From assembly GCA_017625565.1 (NCBI GenBank), contig JAGAKN010000008.1, positions 1 through 64,000 on the forward strand: a stretch of 64,000 bases of DNA, read 5' to 3'. Below are positions 55,328 to 64,000 of the stretch, one piece after another. The notes beneath the pieces are model-generated. The model saw nothing but the letters and a program-made list of their open reading frames with translations. It was not told where the DNA came from and did not search any database. The first letter of the stretch is position 1. Each line of letters starts with the position of its first letter. The position numbers and the translations under genes are program-made. This DNA comes from Clostridia bacterium (lineage in GTDB: Bacteria > Bacillota > Clostridia > Christensenellales > Borkfalkiaceae).

Positions 55328-56451
55328 GCCATTCCATCGGGGTGATTATTTGCGCGGGCGGACAAGGCACGCGCGCCGGGTTTTCCAAAAATAAGACCTT
55401 GGTTTCCATCGGCACGGATTGCGTATTGCAAAAGACGCTTTCCGCGTTCGATTTTCCCGCCGTTAACGAGATCGTGGTGGCAGGATCGCAATCCGATTAC
55501 GATAAAATCGTAAAAATATGCGCCCAATTCCTACGCACGCAAACGGTAGTCGGAGGAGCGACGCGGTTTGATTCCGTATACAACGCTTTACAAGAAATTC
55601 ACGCCGATATCGTATTAATCCACGACGGCGCGCGCCCGTTTGTTTCACGCAAAACCATTGAAGAATGTATCCGTAGCGTCGAAACGTACGGTAGCGGAAT
55701 TTGCGCAACCCCCTGTTTAGAAACGGTTGCGATTGCCGAAAACGGCAAAATCCATTCCGTACCCCAACGGGACACCCTGCGACAAATCCAAACCCCGCAA
55801 GGATTCTTTACCAAGGAAATCCGTTCCGCTTACGAACGGGCGAAATCGGAAAACACCACCGATTTTACGGACGATTCTTCCGTATTTTCCGCTTACGTCG
55901 ACGCGCCTACCCTTTGCGACGGCGATTACACGAACAAGAAACTCACTTACGCGGAAGACTTCCGCTCGGCGTTCGCCCGTTGTGGTTTTGGAATCGATAC
56001 GCACGCGTTTGGGAAAGCACAGGACTATATCCTGCTTGCTGGCGTAAAAATCCCGTCGGATAGCGGTTTGATCGCGCATAGCGACGGCGACGTACTCGCC
56101 CACGCGGTCATGGACGCGATGCTTTCGGGGGCAGGACTTCGGGATATCGGGTATTATTTCCCCGACAACGACGAACGATGGAAGAATGCCGATTCCATGA
56201 AAATGCTTTCACAGGTCGTAGAAATGCTCAACGCGCAAGGCTTTGCCGTCCAGAATATTTCCGTCGCTGTACAAGCCGAAAAACCGCGCTTGGCGAAATT
56301 TATCGAAAACATCAAACGCGCGCTTGCGGACGCTTTACAAATCGATCCGAACGCCGTCGGGATTACCGCCGGCACGAACGAAGGTTTGGGCTACGTCGGC
56401 GAAGGCAAGGGCATTACCGTCAGCGCCTACGTTTTATTACGGGAACTATAA
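55324..56451 (+). CDS. ispDF: Bifunctional IspD-IspF enzyme of the MEP isoprenoid pathway
   Basis: 375 residues. The N-terminal half (about 1-215) is the cytidylyltransferase IspD, with IGVIICAGGQGTRAGFSKNK and LIHDGARPFV. The C-terminal half (about 218-375) is the cyclodiphosphate synthase IspF, with FGIDTHAF, HSDGDVLAHAVMDAMLSGAG and the end TNEGLGYVGEGKGITV. The two steps are not consecutive (IspE lies between), yet the fusion is known in Alpha- and Epsilonproteobacteria; it is less usual in Firmicutes. Second gene of rqcP-ispDF-radA. Confidence 0.95.
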   Translation: MSHSIGVIICAGGQGTRAGFSKNKTLVSIGTDCVLQKTLSAFDFPAVNEIVVAGSQSDYDKIVKICAQFLRTQTVVGGATRFDSVYNALQEIHADIVLIHDGARPFVSRKTIEECIRSVETYGSGICATPCLETVAIAENGKIHSVPQRDTLRQIQTPQGFFTKEIRSAYERAKSENTTDFTDDSSVFSAYVDAPTLCDGDYTNKKLTYAEDFRSAFARCGFGIDTHAFGKAQDYILLAGVKIPSDSGLIAHSDGDVLAHAVMDAMLSGAGLRDIGYYFPDNDERWKNADSMKMLSQVVEMLNAQGFAVQNISVAVQAEKPRLAKFIENIKRALADALQIDPNAVGITAGTNEGLGYVGEGKGITVSAYVLLREL

Positions 56452-56461
56452 GGAGTACGCT

Positions 56462-57850
56462 ATGGCAACGAAAACAAAATCCCCCACCACGCAATACGTT
56501 TGCTCGGAGTGCGGTTTTATCGCGCCGAAATGGTTAGGGAAATGCCCCGACTGTGGGAATTTTAATACCATGCAAGAAGAACTCGTGCGCGTAGAACAAC
56601 AAAAAACGGACGTACGTCGTGGCGTTGGAACGGTTGTTTCCCGCGCGTTGCCCATTTCCAAGATCGGTTATGAAAAATTTGACCGAGTAAACAGCGGAAT
56701 AGAAGAATTCGACACCGTACTCGGCGGTGGGATCGTGCGTGGATCGTTGGTGCTTCTCGGTGGAGATCCGGGGATCGGAAAAAGTACCCTACTCACGCAA
56801 GTGGCGGCGCATTTGGCAAAGGAACACCCCACCTTATACGTTTCCGCCGAAGAGAGCTGTTCACAAGTAAAAATGCGTTGCGATCGCTTACGGCTCGCGT
56901 CCGAGAATTTACTGCTTTTAAACGAAACCTGCCTAGAAGAAATCGAAAATAATTTGGGCGAGTGCCGTTTCGTTGTAATCGACTCCGTACAGGCGATTTA
57001 CACGGAAACCATGAACTCCGCCGCAGGGAGCGTCGGGCAGGTACGGGAATGCGCCGCGAAACTTATGCGGATTGCCAAATCTCGGCAAATCACCTTTTTC
57101 ATTATCGGGCACGTGACCAAGGAAGGCGCGTTGGCTGGACCGAAAGTGCTGGAACACATTATGGACACCGTGCTATATTTTGAAGGGCAACCGGAAGACA
57201 ATTTCAAACTGCTCCGCGCCGTCAAAAACCGTTTCGGTTCGGCGCAAGAAGTGGGCGTGTTCGAAATGACGGACGAAGGGATTAAAAGCGTACGCGACTA
57301 CGCGCAAATCTTCTTATCCGAAAGCCGTGGCTTGGCGGCAGGTTCTGCAGTCACCCCGTCGGAGAGCGGAAACCGTTGCATGAACGTCGAATTGCAAACG
57401 CTCATTACGAAAACGGCGTACGGTATGCCACGGAGAATGAGCCTGGGCGTTGATTACAATAAACTCATCTTGCTGATTGCGGTTTTAGAAAAGCGTTGTG
57501 GAATCCCCTTTTATTCGTTGGACGTATACGTCAACGCGATGGGCGGAATTAAACTCAACGAGCCGTCGATCGATCTTGCCGTTTGCGTTGCTTTGGCGAG
57601 CGCGGCATACGACGTACCCATTGACAAATACACTGCCGTTTTCGGCGAAGTTGGATTGACGGGCGAAATTCGCCCCGTCACTTACGCGGAAAAACGGGTA
57701 AACGAGTGCATTAAAACGGGATTTAAACGAGTTATTTTACCTGCGAAAAATAAAAAACTCTGCGAAAAGTACGCAGAAAAAATCGAACTGATCCCCGTAC
57801 AATACGTCGGGCAAGCCTTGAAAGCTTTGCAATTACGCAAAGATGGATAA
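56462..57850 (+). CDS. radA: DNA repair protein RadA/Sms
   Basis: 462 residues from the ATG at 56462 (start MATKTKSPTTQYVC, AAGGAG upstream). Zinc finger CSECGFIAPKWLGKCPDCG, Walker A GGDPGIGKST, the RadA motif KNRFGSAQE and a Lon-like C-terminal domain. It is a hexameric helicase that extends D-loops in recombination. Ends at the terminator 57857-57892. Confidence 0.97.
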   Translation: MATKTKSPTTQYVCSECGFIAPKWLGKCPDCGNFNTMQEELVRVEQQKTDVRRGVGTVVSRALPISKIGYEKFDRVNSGIEEFDTVLGGGIVRGSLVLLGGDPGIGKSTLLTQVAAHLAKEHPTLYVSAEESCSQVKMRCDRLRLASENLLLLNETCLEEIENNLGECRFVVIDSVQAIYTETMNSAAGSVGQVRECAAKLMRIAKSRQITFFIIGHVTKEGALAGPKVLEHIMDTVLYFEGQPEDNFKLLRAVKNRFGSAQEVGVFEMTDEGIKSVRDYAQIFLSESRGLAAGSAVTPSESGNRCMNVELQTLITKTAYGMPRRMSLGVDYNKLILLIAVLEKRCGIPFYSLDVYVNAMGGIKLNEPSIDLAVCVALASAAYDVPIDKYTAVFGEVGLTGEIRPVTYAEKRVNECIKTGFKRVILPAKNKKLCEKYAEKIELIPVQYVGQALKALQLRKDG

Positions 57851-57856
57851 AAATTT

Positions 57857-57892
57857 ACCGCTCCACTCAGTTTCGAGTGGAGCGGTTTTTTT
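57857..57892. terminator. Rho-independent terminator
   Basis: ACCGCTCCACTC/GAGTGGAGCGGT stem with trailing T-run, between radA and the convergent sulfatase gene; usable from both sides. Confidence 0.92.
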
Positions 57893-57899
57893 GTACTGC

Positions 57900-60029
57900 T
57901 TATAAAGTCGGGTTAATCTCACGCATTTTACTTAAGAACAGTTGCATGGTGCGTTCTTCGTCGAAATAATCTTGCTTAAAGATATAATCGCAATGTTTGA
58001 TTTCTTGCACGAGCGCCGTAGCTTCTTCTTTAAATGCCTTGATTTGCGCATCCGTGATCGACGAATGCTTATACGTGATGTTATTGACGCTACTTGCGAC
58101 GATCCCGTCGCCGACAAAAATCCCGTACGCGCGAGAATACAACACCGACGCGCGATCGGTGAACACGGAATTCCCGTAATATATATTCTCGTAATAGTGT
58201 ATCCCAAGCAAATCCAAAAGCGTCGGAACGATATCCGCGGTACACGTGAATTTATCCACCGTTTGCGGTGCTAAATTTTCATCGTATATTAGCCAGGGCA
58301 CGCAGTACAAATCGGTGTAATCATTCGACGTATCAAAACCGTAAATGTCCTTGACGTAGTTGCTCAGTTGTTGATAATAGGCGTTATGATCGCCGAAAAT
58401 CGCAATCGTGGTATTGTCGAGCAAACCTTTCTTTTCCAAGTCGTTCATCATTGCGCCGATCGCGTCGTCCAGCTCGAGCGCGGTTGTCATATAATTGAAC
58501 AACACGCGTTTATCCTTGTCGATTTCCGAGCTTGCATTTTCCTTGTCATGACGGAACAAATCCAAGAAATTTTCCCAAATCGAATCGTCGTCCGCCTTTT
58601 CCGCTTCTTCGTAGGCTTTCAAGAAATCGGGATCGTAAGCTTCTAGCAATTTTTTACGTTCGTCCGAAAGATTTTTCCGTTCGTAGTAAACCCCGTGCAT
58701 AGTAATCGTCGTAATATACGTATAAAAACGTTTATCCGTCGGGAACATCAACTCCTTGCAAGTTTCGATCATTTCGCTATCTAAGTTCCGTTCGCCGTCT
58801 TCCATATAATTGTGCATCGTTTCGTCAAAGCCCTGGTCTTCACGTTCGTTAGACATATCTTCCATATCGTACATATCGTACAGGAATTCCATCCCGAACA
58901 TTTGATGCGCATCCAAGCGGTTGTAGAACGTCTTAAAGCCGTTGTGGAAAGACAAACTCTGCATATCACTATCGTACGTTTTCATCAGGTTGGGCATCGT
59001 ATACGGCAAAGCGTTGTTCGAATAATCGTAATTGATGTACGCGTCCGTAGGATAACTGCCGACAATACTCAGCGTTTCCGAAATATCCGTCTTTTCACGG
59101 GAATGGAAATTCGTCATTTTCACGCTGTTGTTATAGAGTTTTGTCAAGTTGGGGTAGAGCGTGGCAAGTTGCGCGTCCGTCAAGCCCAAAGCGTTGGGAT
59201 ACGTGCCGTTTTCCGCATTCCCGTTTAACGCGTTCATAAACGCAAACCATTCTAACGATTCTGCCAAAATCACAATAACGTTATTGTCTTTAGAAACCCC
59301 GAATTGCGGAGATTCTTCCGCCACACCGTTGTAGATAAAATTCTCAATTTCTTCTTCGGACAAACGACTCTTGTCCTGCAAGATCACCGATTGCGTGAAC
59401 TCCCCGACGACGTTGCCCATCATACCGTAGGACGAATACGCACCCGTGGACTTCCCGTAGAGCAGTTCGTCGTATTTATTGACCGCCGACGGATAATACT
59501 GCACGACGGAAATTCCCATCGTCGCAAACCCTGCCATCGCCAACAATCCGTAAAAGATACGGGAACGTTTGTTGTTTTTGGCGTGTTTTTCACCCCGCAA
59601 CATCCGCAAACCGTAAATGACGTAAATAATACAACAGAAAACCCCCGTGTAAAAGGCGAAAAAGTTAACGAGCAAGCCTTCGAGCGTCGCAAACGCGTCG
59701 TTGCGTAAATTCAGCATTCCGAAATCGAAATATTGCCCCGTCATATCGTACACGACCGAGAATACCAAATCGAGAATCGCCTGCACACCCAACAGGATCG
59801 CGTAAATAATCAACCGAACTTTGTTCCGTTTCGTAAGCAATACCAAACAGGTAATCATCAGCAACAAGCCGATTGCAATCAAAGGACGGCTCATAATCGG
59901 GTTGCCTTCCACCGCGAATACCGACATCATTTCTATGATGATCGCAAACACGAAATACAACACCGCCAAACGGTTGATTTTCAACCATTCCAAGGTTTTC
60001 TTTCCTGCTATTTTCAATTTCTCTTTCAT
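57900..60029 (-). CDS. LTA synthase-like membrane sulfatase
   Basis: 709 residues. Five membrane helices in the first about 190 residues are followed by an extracellular sulfatase-fold domain. The catalytic Thr is in SREKTDISETLSIVGSYP, the metal region includes AIFGDHNAYYQQLS, and FTCTADIVPTLLDLLGI is typical of the family. Relatives transfer glycerol-phosphate from phosphatidylglycerol to teichoic acids or glycans. Last gene of the purA-dapF-dapL operon. The exact acceptor is unknown. Confidence 0.9.
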   Translation of the reverse strand: MKEKLKIAGKKTLEWLKINRLAVLYFVFAIIIEMMSVFAVEGNPIMSRPLIAIGLLLMITCLVLLTKRNKVRLIIYAILLGVQAILDLVFSVVYDMTGQYFDFGMLNLRNDAFATLEGLLVNFFAFYTGVFCCIIYVIYGLRMLRGEKHAKNNKRSRIFYGLLAMAGFATMGISVVQYYPSAVNKYDELLYGKSTGAYSSYGMMGNVVGEFTQSVILQDKSRLSEEEIENFIYNGVAEESPQFGVSKDNNVIVILAESLEWFAFMNALNGNAENGTYPNALGLTDAQLATLYPNLTKLYNNSVKMTNFHSREKTDISETLSIVGSYPTDAYINYDYSNNALPYTMPNLMKTYDSDMQSLSFHNGFKTFYNRLDAHQMFGMEFLYDMYDMEDMSNEREDQGFDETMHNYMEDGERNLDSEMIETCKELMFPTDKRFYTYITTITMHGVYYERKNLSDERKKLLEAYDPDFLKAYEEAEKADDDSIWENFLDLFRHDKENASSEIDKDKRVLFNYMTTALELDDAIGAMMNDLEKKGLLDNTTIAIFGDHNAYYQQLSNYVKDIYGFDTSNDYTDLYCVPWLIYDENLAPQTVDKFTCTADIVPTLLDLLGIHYYENIYYGNSVFTDRASVLYSRAYGIFVGDGIVASSVNNITYKHSSITDAQIKAFKEEATALVQEIKHCDYIFKQDYFDEERTMQLFLSKMREINPTL

Positions 60030-60054
60030 AGATTGAACCCCTATACTCGCTATT

Positions 60055-60870
60055 TTAGAAAACGTAAATAAATAAAATCAACAACGCCGATTTGATATTG
60101 TGCTTCTTCGTCACGTAATATACCGCCGTGAACATCACGTAAAAGAACAAGTATGCCCAAGCGTACGCGTTCGAAGTCGACAATACGTCAAACAAGCCGA
60201 ACCATACGCACATTGTACCCGCAATCAAAGGCACTAACCATTTGCGTTTTTCTTCCGATTGATTCTGTAGCGCAGAGCTTGCGATCGCATCGCCTGCCTG
60301 TAAGCAGAACACAATCCATAAACACATCATACAATTCCGCGCCAAAACCCCGATTTTTTCCAACAGTTCGTATCCCGTGAGTTTTTCCCCGAAATCATAG
60401 AACGGTTTTACTTCCCATTCGATTTGCGGGCTAATCACCAAAATACACAAAACTACAATCCCCGTCAAAACTCCAACGCGCCATAACGGCAACAAAGGTG
60501 TAGGCGTACGCTGTTTCTTCGCTTTTTTCTTCTTGCGCTTTTTCTCGGTCGGTTGCGCCGTCGCTTCCGTCCCGTCTACGCTTGCAAGCAGTTCGGCGTT
60601 TTCTACGGGTTCTTCCGTAGCCATTTCCACCGTTTCAACGGCTTGTCCATTGCCATGTCCTCTCAACGCGCGTCTTACAAGCAAATAAATCATGATTTCC
60701 AAAAACCATAAAATAACCGTAAACAAATGCACGAAGAAGGGACGAACTTGTCCATATCCCACCCAATCGAACAGTTTTGCGATCGGTTTTGAAAGGTACG
60801 GAGTCGCCAACATCGCCACAAAGCACAGTGCGTATTTTATCCAGTTTTCAATCGCTTTCTTGGTAAACAT
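60055..60870 (-). CDS. Multi-spanning membrane protein of unknown function
   Basis: 271 residues from the ATG at 60868-60870 (AGAAGGGG upstream). About seven membrane helices. A cytoplasmic loop near residues 75-130 is Glu-rich, then strongly basic (KKRKKKKAKKQR). No family recognised. It lies between dapL and the LTA-synthase-like gene with short gaps, so it may work in the envelope with the sulfatase. Confidence 0.75.
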   Translation of the reverse strand: MFTKKAIENWIKYALCFVAMLATPYLSKPIAKLFDWVGYGQVRPFFVHLFTVILWFLEIMIYLLVRRALRGHGNGQAVETVEMATEEPVENAELLASVDGTEATAQPTEKKRKKKKAKKQRTPTPLLPLWRVGVLTGIVVLCILVISPQIEWEVKPFYDFGEKLTGYELLEKIGVLARNCMMCLWIVFCLQAGDAIASSALQNQSEEKRKWLVPLIAGTMCVWFGLFDVLSTSNAYAWAYLFFYVMFTAVYYVTKKHNIKSALLILFIYVF

Positions 60871-60887
60871 AACGTAATTACCCCTTC

Positions 60888-62069
60888 TTATTTCTTCAAA
60901 AGCGCCTTGATCCGTCGACAAGCTTCCATCGTCGTTTCACGGCTACCGAATGCGGTCAAACGGAAAAATCCTTCGCCGTTTTTTCCAAATCCGCTACCTG
61001 GAGTACCGACGACTTGGATTTCTTTCAACAAATAATCGAAAAACTCCCAACTCGTCATGCCCGTCGGACATTGCAACCAAATATACGGGGAATTTTTTCC
61101 GCCCGTATACGCAATTCCGCATTCGTCCATACACGTAGCTATGAGTTTCGCGTTTTCGCGATAATACGCGAGATTTTCTTGAATTTGTTTCTCACCGGCT
61201 TCAGAGAACACCGCCGCCGCGCCCTTTTGCACGATATACGAAACGCCGTTGAATTTCGTCGTTTGTCGACGCAACCACATCTTCCGCAAAGACATACCGT
61301 CAAACACCAATTCTTCCGGCACAACCGTATATCCGCAACGCGTACCCGTAAACCCTGCCGTCTTTGAGAACGAACAAAGCTCGATCGCGCATTTTCTCGC
61401 GCCGTCTACTTCAAAAATACTCCGACAAGCGCCGTCGGTCACGAAACACTCGTAAGCGGCGTCGTATAAGATGACCGCATTGTTTTCCAGCGCAAAATCC
61501 ACCCAACCTTTTAATTGTTCTTTCGTATACGACGCGCCCGTCGGGTTATTCGGCGAACAAAGATAAATGATATCCGCCTTTACTGCAGGATCGGGCATGG
61601 GCAAAAACCCATTCTCTTTCGTCGCTTGCATATACGAAATTTTCCGCCCTGCCATCACGTTGGTATCCACGTAAACGGGATATACGGGATCGGGTACGAG
61701 TACGGAATTTTCCGTCGCGAATAAATCCAAAATATTCCCACAATCCGACTTCGCTCCGTCGGAAACGAAAATTTCGTCCGTCGAAAGACTCACCCCACGC
61801 CGAGCGTAGTACGCTTGGATACTCTCGCGTAAAAATGCGTACCCTTGTTCTGGGCCGTAGCCTTTAAACGTTTCCTTTTTCCCCATTTCGTCTACCGCTT
61901 CGTGCATCGCTTGAATGACCGCGGGCGCAAGGGGCAACGTGACGTCGCCTATCCCCAAACGCAATACGCTTTTTTCGGGATTTTCCGCAAGATATGCGTT
62001 GACTTTTTTGGCTATATTTGAAAACAAATACGTTTCCGCAACGTCCTGATAATGATGGTTGGGTTTCAT
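60888..62069 (-). CDS. dapL: LL-diaminopimelate aminotransferase
   Basis: 393 residues, class I PLP aminotransferase. RLGIGDVTLPLAPAV, GYGPEQGYAFLRES and SFSKTAGFTGTRCGYTV (PLP Lys) are typical of DapL. It converts tetrahydrodipicolinate directly to LL-DAP, bypassing DapD/C/E. Next to dapF, which makes meso-DAP from its product. Confidence 0.95.
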   Translation of the reverse strand: MKPNHHYQDVAETYLFSNIAKKVNAYLAENPEKSVLRLGIGDVTLPLAPAVIQAMHEAVDEMGKKETFKGYGPEQGYAFLRESIQAYYARRGVSLSTDEIFVSDGAKSDCGNILDLFATENSVLVPDPVYPVYVDTNVMAGRKISYMQATKENGFLPMPDPAVKADIIYLCSPNNPTGASYTKEQLKGWVDFALENNAVILYDAAYECFVTDGACRSIFEVDGARKCAIELCSFSKTAGFTGTRCGYTVVPEELVFDGMSLRKMWLRRQTTKFNGVSYIVQKGAAAVFSEAGEKQIQENLAYYRENAKLIATCMDECGIAYTGGKNSPYIWLQCPTGMTSWEFFDYLLKEIQVVGTPGSGFGKNGEGFFRLTAFGSRETTMEACRRIKALLKK

Positions 62070-62093
62070 AATCTTTCTCTCTTTACTACTAAT

Positions 62094-62939
62094 TTATAAT
62101 TCTACTTCTCCGACGAACGCGAGCGTCGCGCTCCCCGTCATAAACACCGTTTCGTCCGTCCAACGAATCACGAGATCTCCACCGCGCAAGCGCACGGTAA
62201 TATCCGCGTTTCTGTCCGCGTAGCCGTTCAAGACGCAAGCCACCGCTACGGCGCAAGCGCCCGTTCCACATGCCCACGTTTCACCGCTACCCCGTTCCCA
62301 CACGCGCATTTTTACGTCGTTTCGCGCCAAAACTTTGACAAACTCCGTATTCACGCGTTCGGGGAAAATGCTGTCGTTTTCAAACTTCGGGCCGATGGTC
62401 TCCAAATCCAATCCGTCGGGATTTTGGAATACGACGCAATGCGGATTGCCCATCGAAACACACGTGAGCGCATACCTGCCCCCTGCAATTTCCCTGTTTA
62501 ACGCCACGATTTGTTCTTTGTCGTAGCCGTCTATTTGCACGGGAATTTCCGCAGGCGTCAAAATCGGTGCGCCCATATCTACCTTTACCGTTTGCACTTT
62601 GCCATTTTCCACAAACAGTTCCAACGTCTTAATTCCGCTCAACGTTTCAATCGTCAAGCGCGTTTTCGTCGTTTTCCCGAAATCGTATAAAAACTTCCCG
62701 ACGCAACGAATGGCATTACCGCACATTTTTCCTTCGCTACCGTCCGCATTGAACATACGCATTTTTGCGTCCGCGATTTGCGACGAACAGATCATAACGA
62801 TCCCGTCGCCACCTATTCCTTTTCTTCGATCGGAGAGCTCCACCGCCACTTTCGACGGGTTTTGCAGTTCTTGCCCCAGACAATCGAAGTAAATATAATC
62901 GTTGCCGATGCCGTGCATCTTATAAAAGGTCGTTTTCAT
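62094..62939 (-). CDS. dapF: Diaminopimelate epimerase
   Basis: 281 residues. The two catalytic Cys are in GKMCGNAIRC and ACGTGACAVA. It makes meso-DAP for peptidoglycan and lysine. Located 15 bases after purA and 24 bases before dapL in one operon. Confidence 0.97.
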   Translation of the reverse strand: MKTTFYKMHGIGNDYIYFDCLGQELQNPSKVAVELSDRRKGIGGDGIVMICSSQIADAKMRMFNADGSEGKMCGNAIRCVGKFLYDFGKTTKTRLTIETLSGIKTLELFVENGKVQTVKVDMGAPILTPAEIPVQIDGYDKEQIVALNREIAGGRYALTCVSMGNPHCVVFQNPDGLDLETIGPKFENDSIFPERVNTEFVKVLARNDVKMRVWERGSGETWACGTGACAVAVACVLNGYADRNADITVRLRGGDLVIRWTDETVFMTGSATLAFVGEVEL

Positions 62940-62954
62940 TACTCTTTGGGTATC

Positions 62955-64000
62955 TTAATACATTTCTACGTACGCGTCGCGTTCTGCGCCGACCGATACG
63001 TACTTAATCTTGCAACCGCAAGCCTTTTCGATATACGCAATGTAATCGAGTGCTTCCTTGGGTAAATCTTCCTTTTTACGGCACTTGGAAATATCGCAAT
63101 TCCAGCCCTTAACCGTCGTAAATACGGGTTTACAATCGTCCAAAACGTCAATAAACGGGAATTCGTGAATGATTTTACCGTTCAGTTCGTACGCTTCGCA
63201 AACTTCGATTTCTTCGTAGCCGGAGAGTACGTCCATCTTCGTCAAAGCAATTTCTTTCGCGCCTTGGCAACGGATCCCATATCTCGACGCTACGACGTCG
63301 AAAGGTCCTACGCGACGGGGTCTGCCCGTAGCCGCGCCGTATTCCCCACCGAGATCGCGAAGGTATTTTGCTTTTTCGTCAAAATATTCCGCCGTGAACG
63401 GGCCTTCGCCTACGCACGTAGAGTACGCCTTCATAATCCCGATCGAGTTGTCGAGTTGGAGTTGGGGTACGCCTGCCCCGATGGGCGCGTAAGCCGCGAT
63501 CGTCGAAGACGACGACGTGTAGGGGTGAATACCGAAATCGATATCCCGCATCGCGCCGAGTTGCGCTTCGAACATAATATTCTTACCTTGCGCGTTCGCT
63601 TCCGTCAAATACAAGCCAACGTCGCAAATAAACGGTGTTAATTGCTTGCCGTATTCTTCAAAGTACGCGATAATATCTTCCGTTTTCACTTCGTCCGCTT
63701 TATAACCGCCGACAACCGTCAAATTTTTCCATTCGACGATATCCGCGATACGCGCGTACAGTTTTTCCGTATTCAAAAGTTCGCCCATACGGAACGCTTT
63801 CTTATAATATTTATCCGCGTAAACAGGACCGATCCCACGACGGGTAGAACCGAATTTCTTGCCAGCCAAACGATCTTCTTCCAAGCAATCTTGTAAAACG
63901 TTATACGGCATCGTGATTACCGCGCGATCGGAAATTTTTAAATTTTCAGGCGTAATCTTAATCCCTGCTTCCTGCAAACGTGCGATTTCACCGCAAAGGT
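62955..64000 (-). CDS. purA: Adenylosuccinate synthetase, N-terminus beyond the window
   Basis: About 348 residues are visible; the full enzyme is about 425, so the P-loop region lies outside. Visible motifs: STRRGIGPVYADKYYK, YTSSSSTIAAYAPIGAG and TGRPRRVGPFD. The frame is open to the right edge (CGEIARLQEAGIK precedes the first possible internal start). It commits IMP to AMP synthesis. First visible gene of the purA-dapF-dapL operon. Confidence 0.96.
   Translation of the reverse strand, partial: LCGEIARLQEAGIKITPENLKISDRAVITMPYNVLQDCLEEDRLAGKKFGSTRRGIGPVYADKYYKKAFRMGELLNTEKLYARIADIVEWKNLTVVGGYKADEVKTEDIIAYFEEYGKQLTPFICDVGLYLTEANAQGKNIMFEAQLGAMRDIDFGIHPYTSSSSTIAAYAPIGAGVPQLQLDNSIGIMKAYSTCVGEGPFTAEYFDEKAKYLRDLGGEYGAATGRPRRVGPFDVVASRYGIRCQGAKEIALTKMDVLSGYEEIEVCEAYELNGKIIHEFPFIDVLDDCKPVFTTVKGWNCDISKCRKKEDLPKEALDYIAYIEKACGCKIKYVSVGAERDAYVEMY

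Overview
The window looks like the chromosome of an anaerobic, Gram-positive-type bacterium, most likely an uncultured member of the Clostridia. The case rests on three things seen in the sequence: promoters of the TTGACA-N17-TATAAT type, AAGGAG ribosome binding sites, and a Bacillus-type LexA box. It also rests on gene content: pyruvate formate-lyase with its activase, a two-gene SUF-like FeS system, LL-diaminopimelate aminotransferase, an LTA-synthase-like sulfatase, RqcP and an Opp system. No rRNA, tRNA, CRISPR array or insertion sequence was recognised. Genus-level placement cannot be made from this sequence alone.

Layout. Bases 1-2750 carry the edge of a prophage or prophage remnant: a terminase large subunit running off the left end, an SOS-box-controlled small gene, and a secreted protein on the opposite strand. 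Bases 2850-7210 hold a secreted, membrane-anchored repeat protein and the magnesium channel mgtE, the latter preceded by a short leader ORF in a foldable leader. Bases 7225-15970 hold a TM2/SHOCT membrane protein, cysK-radC, an M20 dipeptidase, a two-gene flavoprotein operon and a membrane-anchored tandem DUF1508 protein. Bases 16080-24275 hold a DUF378 protein, a MarR-controlled ABC exporter, two convergent M18 aminopeptidases and the sufC-sufB pair. Bases 24419-27387 form a CorC-like/galE/YgjP-like operon.

Bases 27577-35020 are an oppABCDF operon in which the OppC permease carries a complete RCC1-type beta-propeller and OppF carries an extra block. Bases 35144-37372 are metY-metA (acetylhomoserine route to homocysteine). 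Then come tcdA with an anchored ComEC-like hydrolase gene (37434-39338), and a pflA-thioredoxin-pflB operon in which the glycyl-radical domain is a separate gene (39410-42879). Bases 43061-46822 are a membrane glycosyltransferase operon and 46931-54733 are rpoB-rpoC with a very acidic beta-subunit tail. Bases 55085-57850 are rqcP-ispDF-radA. Bases 57900-64000 are a purA-dapF-dapL-membrane protein-sulfatase operon, with purA cut by the right edge.

Together the genes describe sulfide assimilation to cysteine (cysK) and homocysteine (metA, metY), peptide uptake (opp) followed by intracellular hydrolysis (M20, two M18), fermentative pyruvate cleavage to formate, minimal FeS assembly, DAP synthesis for peptidoglycan, and surface polymer synthesis. 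The most unusual items are the RCC1-OppC fusion, the split pyruvate formate-lyase, the SOS-controlled gene beside terL, and several promoters whose predicted start site coincides with an ATG.
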